From the IMG/VR virus record IMGVR_UViG_3300047461_000006, positions 1 through 21,084 of that record: a DNA stretch of 21,084 nt, one strand, 5' to 3'. Position numbers and translations under genes: made by a program. Positions 13,585 through 21,084 of the stretch are shown piece by piece; the stretch's first letter is position 1; the number at the start of each line of letters is the position of its first letter. This DNA is from a virus. Under the pieces are notes generated by a model that was not told where the DNA came from, searched no databases, and saw only the letters and a list, made by a program, of their open reading frames with translations.

Positions 13585-15582
13585 TTAGTTGACAACAGTA
13601 CCGTTGACATCGTAGACATCGATACGGTAGTGTGAACCGTGTTGTCCGTCTAGTTTGTCCGAGTTAGTTGAGTTGTCTGGTACAAGAGCACCCGCAGTTT
13701 CTGATAGATCTAGTGAGAACTTACCAGAAGCCTGATTGTAGTCTATGCATGAACCGTTGTCCGCACCGACACATGCCTTCGCACGTGATTCGGTGAAGTA
13801 TAGGTTGACTTGACCTTCTGATACGTTATCAGTGTCCCATGCTTCGATTGCAACTACACCAGATTCTAGTGCAGAGATGCGACTAGTGTTAGAGTTTACA
13901 ACACCTAATGTAGAACTATCCGCTGATTGGAATGCACTAACGATCTCTGTTAGAGAGTCTAGTGATGCTTGGTCAGTGTTCTCTTCGATAAAGTCGATCT
14001 GACTTTGTAGTATCGCATCAGCAGACTGACGATCAAGAATTTCTTGTGTGATCGCAGCAGCGTTTGATTGCTCTGCCGCAGTCGCACGAGTCTGTTCGTC
14101 TGAGATTGCCGCAGCGTTAACTGCTTCCGCTGAACTTGCACGAGAGATCTCGTTGTTCAGTGAAGCCTGTGTTGCGTAATCTGCTTCGATCGTTCCAGCA
14201 CGACTCTGTAGAGCAGCGATGTCGTTATCGTTAGACGTGATCTGTGCTTGTAGGTCAGACTTGTCACCAGTTGTTGAGTTGTCTAGTGCATCGATCTGTG
14301 ACTGTAGACCGTTGTCCGCAAGGATGCGAGCGTTAGTCTCAGCAGTGATCGCGTTCTGACGAGCAGTTGTTTCAGCACTTACCGCAGCTGCACGAGCACT
14401 TGCCTCTGCGGAGATCGCAGATGCGTTAACACCTTCAGCAGCAGTTGCACGAACAACTTCCGCAGCGATTGCAGACGCATTAGACGAAGTCGCAGTTTCA
14501 GTCGCATCCATTTCTGATTCTAGGGTTGATACACGACCCGTTAGGGCAGATGCGTCACCACCTAGGTTATCGATCAGAGTTTGTAGACTTGTATCAGCAC
14601 CTTCGTATGCCGCAACTAGTTCTGTCAACTGATTCAGTGTTTCTGGTGAACCGTTGGTGATTGCAGATACTGCCGCAGATACTGTGTCGATGTTAGACTG
14701 TAGAGTGTTGTCTGCACCAGCACGAGCACTTGCTTCTGCATCGATGTTTGACTGAAGTACTGCGTCAGCAGCGATACGTGCAACTTCTTCTGCGTCGATT
14801 GCGTCTTGTAGTGACTGACGACCAGATACACCACCAGATGATACTGTATCAATCTGTGCCTGTAAAGAACCCTCTACCGCAACCGCACGTGCAGTCTCAA
14901 CGTTTATTTCGTTTGAGTTTGCAACGTCACCCGCATCAGCATGTGACTTAGCACTTGCTTCTGCCGCATCTGCTTTAGAAGTTGCGTCAGCAGCTGCGGT
15001 TGATACTGAAGCAGAATCGCCAGCGTCAACATATGCCTTAGTTGCCGCATCTTGTGCCGCAGTTGGATCTGTCATGTTAGTAACTTTGTTACTGTCCATG
15101 TCAACTTCAGCGGCCATCTGAATGTTAGATGAACCTGAAGATGTACTGATACCAGAAGTACGCGAGTTTGCAGCAGCAATTGCCGCAGCGTTTGCCGCGA
15201 TGTCTGTATCGTTTGAAGTGACCTGCGATTGTAGATCAGCAACATCTGTTGGTGTTGCAACACCGTTTGTTAGAGTAGTGTTGATTGTTGCGATATCTGA
15301 AGCGTTCTGAGCAACAGAACCTGTCAGAGAACTATCAGCATTTTCAAATGCAGCAACAATTTCTTGGAGCGTGTCAAGTGTTTCTGGAGAAGTTCCCAGA
15401 ATAGCACTTACCTGCGCCTGTAGGTCTGCGATATCAGAAGAAGTCAGACCTGCAACAGCATCGGCGATCGCGGCAGGTACAACCTTACCGTCCGCACCAA
15501 TTACAGTTACGTCGTTGATTGAGATGTCACCATTCGATACGTCAACGCCGTTCTGTATTCTAAATTTCTTATTTGTAGACAT
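13585..15582 (-). CDS. Repetitive coiled-coil fibre/whisker-like structural protein
   Basis: This encodes a 665-residue protein rich in Ala, Ser, Asp and Thr. The N-terminus (KKFRIQNGVDVSNGDISIND, 5-24) resembles the baseplate- or particle-attachment start of marine phage fibres. Most of the rest is heptad-like repeats of the type 'AEASARAxADNxLQSQID'. Three 'LDSLTEIVSAFxxADSS'-type modules occur (around residues 65-80, 320-335 and 535-552), plus one fibre motif DSNKVTNMTDPTAAQDAATK. The C-terminal part has FTESRAK and a NSDKLDGQHGSHYRIDVYD ending, typical of fibre tips. Its position before gene 13 is that of T4 fibritin (wac) or short fibre genes, but no foldon is recognised, so whisker versus tail fibre is undecided. 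AGGT precedes the ATG. Confidence 0.75.
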   Translation of the reverse strand: MSTNKKFRIQNGVDVSNGDISINDVTVIGADGKVVPAAIADAVAGLTSSDIADLQAQVSAILGTSPETLDTLQEIVAAFENADSSLTGSVAQNASDIATINTTLTNGVATPTDVADLQSQVTSNDTDIAANAAAIAAANSRTSGISTSSGSSNIQMAAEVDMDSNKVTNMTDPTAAQDAATKAYVDAGDSASVSTAAADATSKADAAEASAKSHADAGDVANSNEINVETARAVAVEGSLQAQIDTVSSGGVSGRQSLQDAIDAEEVARIAADAVLQSNIDAEASARAGADNTLQSNIDTVSAAVSAITNGSPETLNQLTELVAAYEGADTSLQTLIDNLGGDASALTGRVSTLESEMDATETATSSNASAIAAEVVRATAAEGVNASAISAEASARAAAVSAETTARQNAITAETNARILADNGLQSQIDALDNSTTGDKSDLQAQITSNDNDIAALQSRAGTIEADYATQASLNNEISRASSAEAVNAAAISDEQTRATAAEQSNAAAITQEILDRQSADAILQSQIDFIEENTDQASLDSLTEIVSAFQSADSSTLGVVNSNTSRISALESGVVAIEAWDTDNVSEGQVNLYFTESRAKACVGADNGSCIDYNQASGKFSLDLSETAGALVPDNSTNSDKLDGQHGSHYRIDVYDVNGTVVN
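13928..14010 (-). repeat. Fibre module copy E (in the 665-residue gene)
   Basis: An ~83-base unit encoding a 'LQSQIDFIxxNTDxASLDSLTEIVSAFQSADS' type segment. It closely resembles four copies in the neighbouring giant gene, and the copy at 16821-16904 is visibly the most similar in codon choice. Confidence 0.7.
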
Positions 15583-15611
15583 TTTGTTTACCTTTTAGAA
15601 TTTTAATGGAT

Positions 15612-15634
15612 GGGGGAGAGCTGATCCCTCCCCC
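15612..15634 (-). terminator. GC-rich hairpin between the two fibre genes
   Basis: GGGGGAG and CTCCCCC form a perfect 7-bp stem around a 9-base loop. On the minus strand it is followed by ATCCATTAAAATT, not a U-run. It sits 20 bases after the stop of the giant fibre gene. It may be a weak terminator or a messenger-stabilising stem, with partial read-through into the 665-residue gene, which has no late promoter of its own that I can see. Confidence 0.5.
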
Positions 15635-15653
15635 GACTATTATCACGTGTTCC

Positions 15654-18600
15654 TTATGCGTCAACGTATGTTACTGAGACAGAAACTACCGCACCTGCTG
15701 ATTCAGCGGTGTATAGTAGTTCAATACTCTGTCCGTTTACACGAACGTCTGTATCACCTAGGAATGATGAACCAGTGAATACGACACCATACTCAACAAT
15801 GTAAGCAGATGTTCCATCGTGGACAACTAGTGCCTCACGAGTTTCGAATTCACCACCAGACTCTACTGTTACAACATACTTAGCAGAACGGTAAGTTGTC
15901 TTGTTGAATGCAGAAACTACTGTAGCAGAAGTTCCAACAACAACATCGTTACCTTGTTCAAATACCTTGATATTGTCAGCAAGAGTTTCTAAACCAACCG
16001 ACTTAGGATCTAGTACACCAACTGAGTTAGTAGACTGTGCGATGATAACCGCCTGTGTACCAACTGGGATTGCAGCGTTGAATGTAATAGTTTGTGCCTG
16101 TGCATCGATGGAGTAGTGTACGCCTGGATCCTGAATAACACCACCAACAAAGACGATTGCGTTCTGGTCTTGTGTGTAAAAATCTATCGCGAATGTAGTC
16201 TGCGCACCGTCACCAGCCATTGTCTGGCGTTGTGCGTTGTTGAATGCCAACTGAGTTGGATCCTGTAGAGACATTCCGTCTAGAGTGTTGTTTACACGTA
16301 GTACATAACCATTCTTACCGTCGTATGCAGTATCAGCAACGTCTGCAAGTTCCAACATGGTCTTTGCAGTATCGATTGAGAATGCACCTGTCGATGGGTC
16401 GTAAGATACCTTACCTTCACCCGCAGTGTCTACAGCAGATACTGAAGAACGTGCGCGAGCAGTTGTGAAGTATAGGTTATCACCTTCGGTTACATCTGTA
16501 GTTGAGAACTGCGAGATGTGTTGTGCAGCAAGACCTGCATCCAACTGACCCTTGTTTACCGCGTCTTGTGGGTCTGTACCGTTAGCGACTGAAGTTACCT
16601 TGTTGCCGCCCATTGATAGGGAACCAGACATCGTGTCTCCAGACTTAGCGACTTTACCGTCGATCTGAGTCTGTAGGTTTGTATCCGCAGCAGCGAACTC
16701 ACCACGAATCGCAGCGCCCTGTGCCGCACGATCAATGATCTCTTGTGCAAGTCCAGAAGCGTTAGTGGAGATGTCTGTTTGGTTAGTTTGGATTAGAGAT
16801 AGTAGATCACCGTCTCCAGACTGTAGTGCAGCAACGATCTCTGTTAGAGAATCAAGTGCGGCAGAGTCTGTGTTAGATACGACAAAGTCGATCTGAGACT
16901 GTAGTGATGATTCAACACCCTGTGCACGTGTAGACTCATCTACGATTGACTGTGCGTTGACATTGATCAATGCAGACAAATCTGATTCTACACCAGTTGC
17001 ACGAGTAGTCTCACCATTGATTAGAACGGTGTTTGCATCTTCCGCAGCACTCGCACGTGCGATCTCTGCGTCAATCTGTGACTGTAGGTTGTTGATACCT
17101 GAGTTACGAGTGTTATCAACTGCCTTAATGGCAGCGTCTAACTTCGCGTCTGCGTCTGCGAGAGAAGTAGATGAATTCAGGTAGTTAGTTGATGTTGGTG
17201 TGATGTAAGTACCATCAGCGTTTACACCAGCAGCAAGTTGAGTTGCAGTCATCTCTGTCTCAACAACTGTTAGACGTGAGTCTAGACCGTTGTCAGCGAT
17301 TTGACGTGCAGTTGCTTCTGCGTCGATGTTACCCTGTAGAGTTGCGTCAGCACCTGTACGTAGAGCAGCTTCGTTTGCAACGATACCGTCTGCATATGTC
17401 TTAGCAGCAGCTTCTGCGTCGTCCGCTTCTGCTTCTGCGTAAGTCTGTGCAGATGCAAGGACAACCGCGTCACGTGCGATGTAGTCTGCTTGATCAATTG
17501 TACGATCAGCAGCAAGATCGATACGGATCTGCGTATCTGCAGCAGTACGATCAGCGATCTCTTGTACTAGAGCGTCACTGTCAGCGTCTGCACGTGCAAC
17601 AGCAGCAGCAAGACCAGATGTATTAGTGTCTGTCTCACCGTGTACTTCGTTGATTGCACCAACAAGAGTTTGTGCAGTTGTGTCTAGAGTTTCAGTTGAA
17701 GAACCAACCTTAGTTTCTAGTGCATCGATGTCTGCTTCGTTAACTGTTAGACGACCATCTTGTTCGATGTCCTTCGCTTCAGTTGCGGTTGCACGACTTT
17801 CTAGTGAAGTTGCGCGACCTTCGACTGCGTCCATCTCACCTTCTAGAGTAGAGATACGACCTTCGTCTACGTCTGTCTGAGCGTGTAACTCGTTAACAGC
17901 AGCAGTAACAGTTGATGCAGTTGTTGTTAGTACCTGCGTACCCATCTGACCTTGTAGAACGTCAACGTGACCTTCTTCTGTAGTCATACGAGTTTCTAGT
18001 GAAGTTGCACGATCTTCTACCGCGTCCATTTCAGACTGTAGAGTATCGATTTCACCTTCAGCAGTTGTTACGCGACCCTCTAGAGCAGTTAGATCACCAA
18101 CTTCTACGTCGATTTCTGCGTGTAGTTCGTTGATTGCGTCTGAGATGTTAGTAGCAACAGTTTGTAGAAGTGCAGAACCTTGCTTAGTTTCTAGTGCAAC
18201 GATATCTGCTTCGGCAACGTTTAGACGACCGTTCTGAACTAGTTGATCAGAATCTAGACCGTTTAGACGGTTTGTGTGAGCAACGTCTTTCGCTTCTAGG
18301 TCAGTAGCACGTAGTTCAACTGCGTCCATCTCTGTTTCTAGAGTAGTTAGACGACCACCGTTAGCATCGATAACACCTTGTAGATCTGAATCTGCTTCTT
18401 GGAATGCACTAACGATTTCTGTTAGTGAATCTAGTGCAGCACCATCTTCGTTAGAAACGATGAAGTCAACACGACCTTCTAGAGTTGTTAGGTCAGTACG
18501 GATACCACCTTCAACGCCAGTCGCACGTAAAACTTCTGCGTCCAACTGATTCTGTAGATCAGCAACATCTGTTCCTTGTAGATTTTGCAGTGCAAGGATA

Positions 18601-21084
18601 TCAGAATCGTTTGCAGTAACCTGTACCTGAACACTATCTACGTCAGTACGTAGACCGCCTTCGATACCTTCAGCACGGTTCTTCTCAGCAACTACAGAAG
18701 CAGCGTTAACTCCCTCTGCGACAGTAGCACGAGTGATTTCTGCGTCAAGTTGATCTTGTAGATCTTGTACGTCAGAACCAACTAGTCCTTGTAGAGCAAG
18801 AATGTCTGAATCGTTGTCTGTGATTTGACCCTGTAGACCAGTTACCTGATTTGTTAGGACAGTTTCAGCACCAGATGCGCGAGCGACTTCTGCGAAGATC
18901 TGAGATTGTAGATCAGAGTCAACGTTTGTGAAACCTTCTTCTATGGTATCAACACGAGTCGATAGTGCCGCATCTCCAGCAATACGCGCAGCTTGTTCAA
19001 TAGTGATGTTACCTGCGTTCGTAGAGATGTTGCCGATGTTTGTGTTGATGTCTGTACGTAGACTTGATTCTACACCTTCAGCGCGTTGACGTTCTGTAAC
19101 AACTGAAGCAGCGTTAGTCTGTTCTGCACCTTGAGCACGTAGAACTTCAGCAGTGATCTGATCTTGTAGATCATCAACTTCAATTGTAGTGTTCGAGTTT
19201 AATGCATCGACTTGCGCCTGTAGATCTGAGTCTCCAGAAGCACGAGCAACTTCTTCTGCACGTAGGTCAGTTTCGTTCTGTGAAGAAAGAACCTGAACCG
19301 CATCCATCTCACCTTCTAGTACAGTAGTACGTAGAGATAGTGCATCATCTGCAGCGATACGAGCAGCTTCTTCTGTAGCAACGATTGAGTTTGCGTGTGA
19401 TACAGCCTGTTGTTTCGCAGTTGCGATACGAGCAGTGACAGTGTTTCCACTAGTTCCATTTACGGAAGCGTCACCGATTAGTGCAGTATCTTGTGCGTCA
19501 GCGTGTTGTTTCGCTTCCGCCATGTGTGAATCAGCTTCTTGATCCGTGTATGCTTTTGCTTCATCAAGAACATCATCTTTCTCAACTTGAATGTCAACAT
19601 TGATCTGGTCAATCTGAGATTGTAGACCAGCGTCAGCAGTTGAACGAGTTGATGCCTCTGCGTCGATGTTACCCTGTAGGATAGTGTCAGCAGATGCACG
19701 AGTTGTTGCTTCGGATGAAATCGCAGTTGTGTTAGATGCGATAAGAGCAGACATGTCTGAATCAGATGACTGGAATGCACTAACGATTTCTGTTAGTGAG
19801 TCTAGAGCAGCTGGATCAGTGTTTGATGTGATGAAGTTGACCTGTGTTTGTAGGTTTGCTTCAGCAGCAGTTGCACGGACTTCTTCTGCATCGATGTTGT
19901 CTTGTAGGACAGTTTCAGCAGTAGTCGCACGTAAGATTTCTGTATCAACGCGAACGTTTAGATCAGAATCGCCTGCGATACGTGCAGCGTTCTCGATTGC
20001 AACAGAGTTGCTTGATTCAGTGATTGCTTCTGCTTTTGCAGTTGCGATGCGGTCAGTAACAGTATTAGATACAGTACCGTCTACAGATGCATCACCAATC
20101 ATTAGTGCGTCTTGTGCTTCAGCGTGTGCCTTAGCAGCTGCTTCAGCAGTAACAATGTCAGCACCTAGGTCGGTACGAACTTGTGTATCTGCAACAGCAC
20201 GTGCGTTGATTTCGTCTTGGATGTTCTGTGCGTTTGCAACTTCTGCACCAGTAGCACGAGTGATTTCACTGTCAAGACGACCTTCGATGCGTGACTCTTC
20301 TCCACTAGCGCGACTAACTTCAGTAGTGATCTGAGACTGTAGAGAAGTAGACTTGGTCTCTTCTGTGTCTAGTCGTGCAGATAGTGCGTTGTCACCAGCG
20401 ATACGTGCAGTCTCTTCCGCGCCGATTAGACCAGCAAGTGAAGTTTCTGCTGATTGTGCGCGAGAGATTTCGACAGTAAGACGGTCGTTGATTTCTGTTT
20501 CTTTTGCAACAGCACGGTTAACTTCGCTCGTGATCGCAGTAGCGTTTGCGATGATAGAAGCAGATAACGCGTCATCAGCGTTTTGGAATGCTTCTACGAT
20601 TTCTGCTAGAGAGTCTAGTGAATCGCTGTCTACGTTGTTGATGAAGTTATTTAACTGTGACTGTAGATTTGCGTCTGCTGACTGATATGCAGCTTCGATT
20701 GAATCTTCACGTGCCTTTGCGCGTGTCTCTTCCGCAGTGATGTTAGCCTGTAGGGTAACGTCTGCTTGAGCACGAGCACTTGATTCTGCGTCGATGTTGT
20801 TTTGTAGTAGTGTTTCTGCAGCTTGTGCGCGTTGAGTTTCTACTAGAACGTCTGCGTCGATTTGAGCAGCAACATCAGCATTAGCACGATCAGCGGTATA
20901 GTATAGGTTAGATCCTTCGCTTAGATCAGATGTACTGAAAGATGCGAAGAATGCGTCTGCACCAATCTTCTTTAATGAGTCGGAATTGACATCATAGAGA
21001 AGCGTGAAACAATCCGCAGGGTTTACCATACCTTGAAGGGTTGATTGTCCCTGTACCGCACTTTCGTCAAGTTTGGTATTGATT
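15654..21084 (-). CDS. Giant repetitive coiled-coil tail fibre-like protein, 5' end outside window
   Basis: At least 1,809 residues. The frame stays open for all 18 codons between the first in-window ATG (21029) and the edge, and those codons (…KLDESAVQGQSTLQG) read as normal fibre sequence, so the true start is probably outside. Parts seen: a fibre-type STSDLSEGSNLYYTADRANA near the start; then more than 1,400 residues of Ala-rich heptad repeats (EITRATxAEGVNA, LQSQID, TLExEMDAVExRATSLE types); four 'LDSLTEIVSAFQ' modules (about residues 142, 416, 872 and 1398 from ATG 21029); a SMGGNKVTSVANGTDPQDAVNK motif; a second TTDVTEGDNLYFTTARARS; and a beta-rich C-terminus (TFAIDFYTQDQNAIVFVGGV, YRSAKYVVTVESGGEFETRE) like cyanophage fibre ends. 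It is likely a trimeric fibre or whisker; the receptor role is inference. Confidence 0.75.
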   Translation of the reverse strand, partial: INTKLDESAVQGQSTLQGMVNPADCFTLLYDVNSDSLKKIGADAFFASFSTSDLSEGSNLYYTADRANADVAAQIDADVLVETQRAQAAETLLQNNIDAESSARAQADVTLQANITAEETRAKAREDSIEAAYQSADANLQSQLNNFINNVDSDSLDSLAEIVEAFQNADDALSASIIANATAITSEVNRAVAKETEINDRLTVEISRAQSAETSLAGLIGAEETARIAGDNALSARLDTEETKSTSLQSQITTEVSRASGEESRIEGRLDSEITRATGAEVANAQNIQDEINARAVADTQVRTDLGADIVTAEAAAKAHAEAQDALMIGDASVDGTVSNTVTDRIATAKAEAITESSNSVAIENAARIAGDSDLNVRVDTEILRATTAETVLQDNIDAEEVRATAAEANLQTQVNFITSNTDPAALDSLTEIVSAFQSSDSDMSALIASNTTAISSEATTRASADTILQGNIDAEASTRSTADAGLQSQIDQINVDIQVEKDDVLDEAKAYTDQEADSHMAEAKQHADAQDTALIGDASVNGTSGNTVTARIATAKQQAVSHANSIVATEEAARIAADDALSLRTTVLEGEMDAVQVLSSQNETDLRAEEVARASGDSDLQAQVDALNSNTTIEVDDLQDQITAEVLRAQGAEQTNAASVVTERQRAEGVESSLRTDINTNIGNISTNAGNITIEQAARIAGDAALSTRVDTIEEGFTNVDSDLQSQIFAEVARASGAETVLTNQVTGLQGQITDNDSDILALQGLVGSDVQDLQDQLDAEITRATVAEGVNAASVVAEKNRAEGIEGGLRTDVDSVQVQVTANDSDILALQNLQGTDVADLQNQLDAEVLRATGVEGGIRTDLTTLEGRVDFIVSNEDGAALDSLTEIVSAFQEADSDLQGVIDANGGRLTTLETEMDAVELRATDLEAKDVAHTNRLNGLDSDQLVQNGRLNVAEADIVALETKQGSALLQTVATNISDAINELHAEIDVEVGDLTALEGRVTTAEGEIDTLQSEMDAVEDRATSLETRMTTEEGHVDVLQGQMGTQVLTTTASTVTAAVNELHAQTDVDEGRISTLEGEMDAVEGRATSLESRATATEAKDIEQDGRLTVNEADIDALETKVGSSTETLDTTAQTLVGAINEVHGETDTNTSGLAAAVARADADSDALVQEIADRTAADTQIRIDLAADRTIDQADYIARDAVVLASAQTYAEAEADDAEAAAKTYADGIVANEAALRTGADATLQGNIDAEATARQIADNGLDSRLTVVETEMTATQLAAGVNADGTYITPTSTNYLNSSTSLADADAKLDAAIKAVDNTRNSGINNLQSQIDAEIARASAAEDANTVLINGETTRATGVESDLSALINVNAQSIVDESTRAQGVESSLQSQIDFVVSNTDSAALDSLTEIVAALQSGDGDLLSLIQTNQTDISTNASGLAQEIIDRAAQGAAIRGEFAAADTNLQTQIDGKVAKSGDTMSGSLSMGGNKVTSVANGTDPQDAVNKGQLDAGLAAQHISQFSTTDVTEGDNLYFTTARARSSVSAVDTAGEGKVSYDPSTGAFSIDTAKTMLELADVADTAYDGKNGYVLRVNNTLDGMSLQDPTQLAFNNAQRQTMAGDGAQTTFAIDFYTQDQNAIVFVGGVIQDPGVHYSIDAQAQTITFNAAIPVGTQAVIIAQSTNSVGVLDPKSVGLETLADNIKVFEQGNDVVVGTSATVVSAFNKTTYRSAKYVVTVESGGEFETREALVVHDGTSAYIVEYGVVFTGSSFLGDTDVRVNGQSIELLYTAESAGAVVSVSVTYVDA
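16821..16904 (-). repeat. Fibre module copy D (giant gene)
   Basis: The same LDSLTEIV module, here ending ALQSGDGD. It lies about residue 1400, near the end of the coiled-coil part. Confidence 0.7.
18400..18482 (-). repeat. Fibre module copy C (giant gene)
   Basis: The same module with AALDSLTEIVSAFQEADSD. On the plus strand the run GGAATGCACTAACGATTTCT is identical to that in copy B. Confidence 0.75.
19771..19853 (-). repeat. Fibre module copy B (giant gene)
   Basis: The same module with AALDSLTEIVSAFQSSDSD. It shares long identical stretches with copy C. Confidence 0.75.
20581..20666 (-). repeat. Fibre module copy A (giant gene)
   Basis: The first and most divergent strong copy (LDSLAEIVEAFQNADDAL), about residue 142 from ATG 21029. 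Confidence 0.65.

Noticed and set aside
19666-20334. Long plus-strand open frame (222 codons) opposite the giant fibre gene
   Set aside because: It mirrors the biased repeat codons of the fibre gene. The product is low-complexity Ser/Ala/Arg/Val with no domain and no ribosome site, so it is a shadow.
13585-21029. Dense short repeats that could be mistaken for a CRISPR or satellite array
   Set aside because: All repeats stay in one reading frame, vary at third positions and encode heptad-type protein repeats. There are no constant spacers.

Overview
The window is part of the virion-structure and DNA-packaging core of a T4-like contractile-tailed phage. Every convincing gene lies on the minus strand, so transcription runs from base 21084 towards base 1. 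The gene order (13-14-15-16-17-18-19-20-67-like-21-22-23, then uvsY-uvsW) and recognisable protein sequences identify the lineage. The uvsY-uvsW pair lying shortly after the capsid gene, the short sheath and the long alanine-rich coiled-coil fibre genes suggest a marine 'exo-T-even' phage rather than a close coliphage T4 relative. The host cannot be read from the sequence.

Layout in transcription order. (1) About 21084-13585: two very long, repetitive, coiled-coil fibre or whisker-like genes. The first is open at the window edge. They are separated by a GC-rich hairpin and followed by a strong terminator. (2) About 13471-9058: after two tandem T4-type late promoters come neck genes 13 and 14, tail completion gene 15 and terminase genes 16 and 17, packed with tiny gaps or overlaps. 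(3) About 8981-5215: a further late promoter precedes sheath (18), tube (19), portal (20) and a small acidic gp67-like core protein. (4) About 5164-1951: another late promoter precedes a 65-residue protein with an internal-head-protein-like N-terminus, prohead protease (21), scaffold (22) and major capsid (23), closed by a strong terminator. (5) About 1862-757: a late promoter drives a second tail-tube-like protein and an Fe(II)/2-oxoglutarate-oxygenase-like protein. (6) About 722-1: uvsY and the start of uvsW, behind a host-type sigma70-like promoter, consistent with recombination genes needed before late transcription.

The genes build one machine. Portal, scaffold and capsid assemble a prohead, and gp21 digests the core and trims gp23. 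Terminase gp16/gp17 then fills the head, gp13/gp14 close the neck, and gp15/gp18/gp19 make and cap the tail. Late control is clearly visible: five perfect TATAAATA boxes lie in intergenic DNA on the coding strand, and two near-identical cUUCGg-loop terminators each sit 3-5 bases before a late promoter. No tRNA, CRISPR array, insertion sequence, attachment site or origin was seen. The least explained items are the 65-residue protein, the oxygenase with an HxN in place of HxD, the extra tail-tube paralogue and the modular giant fibre gene.
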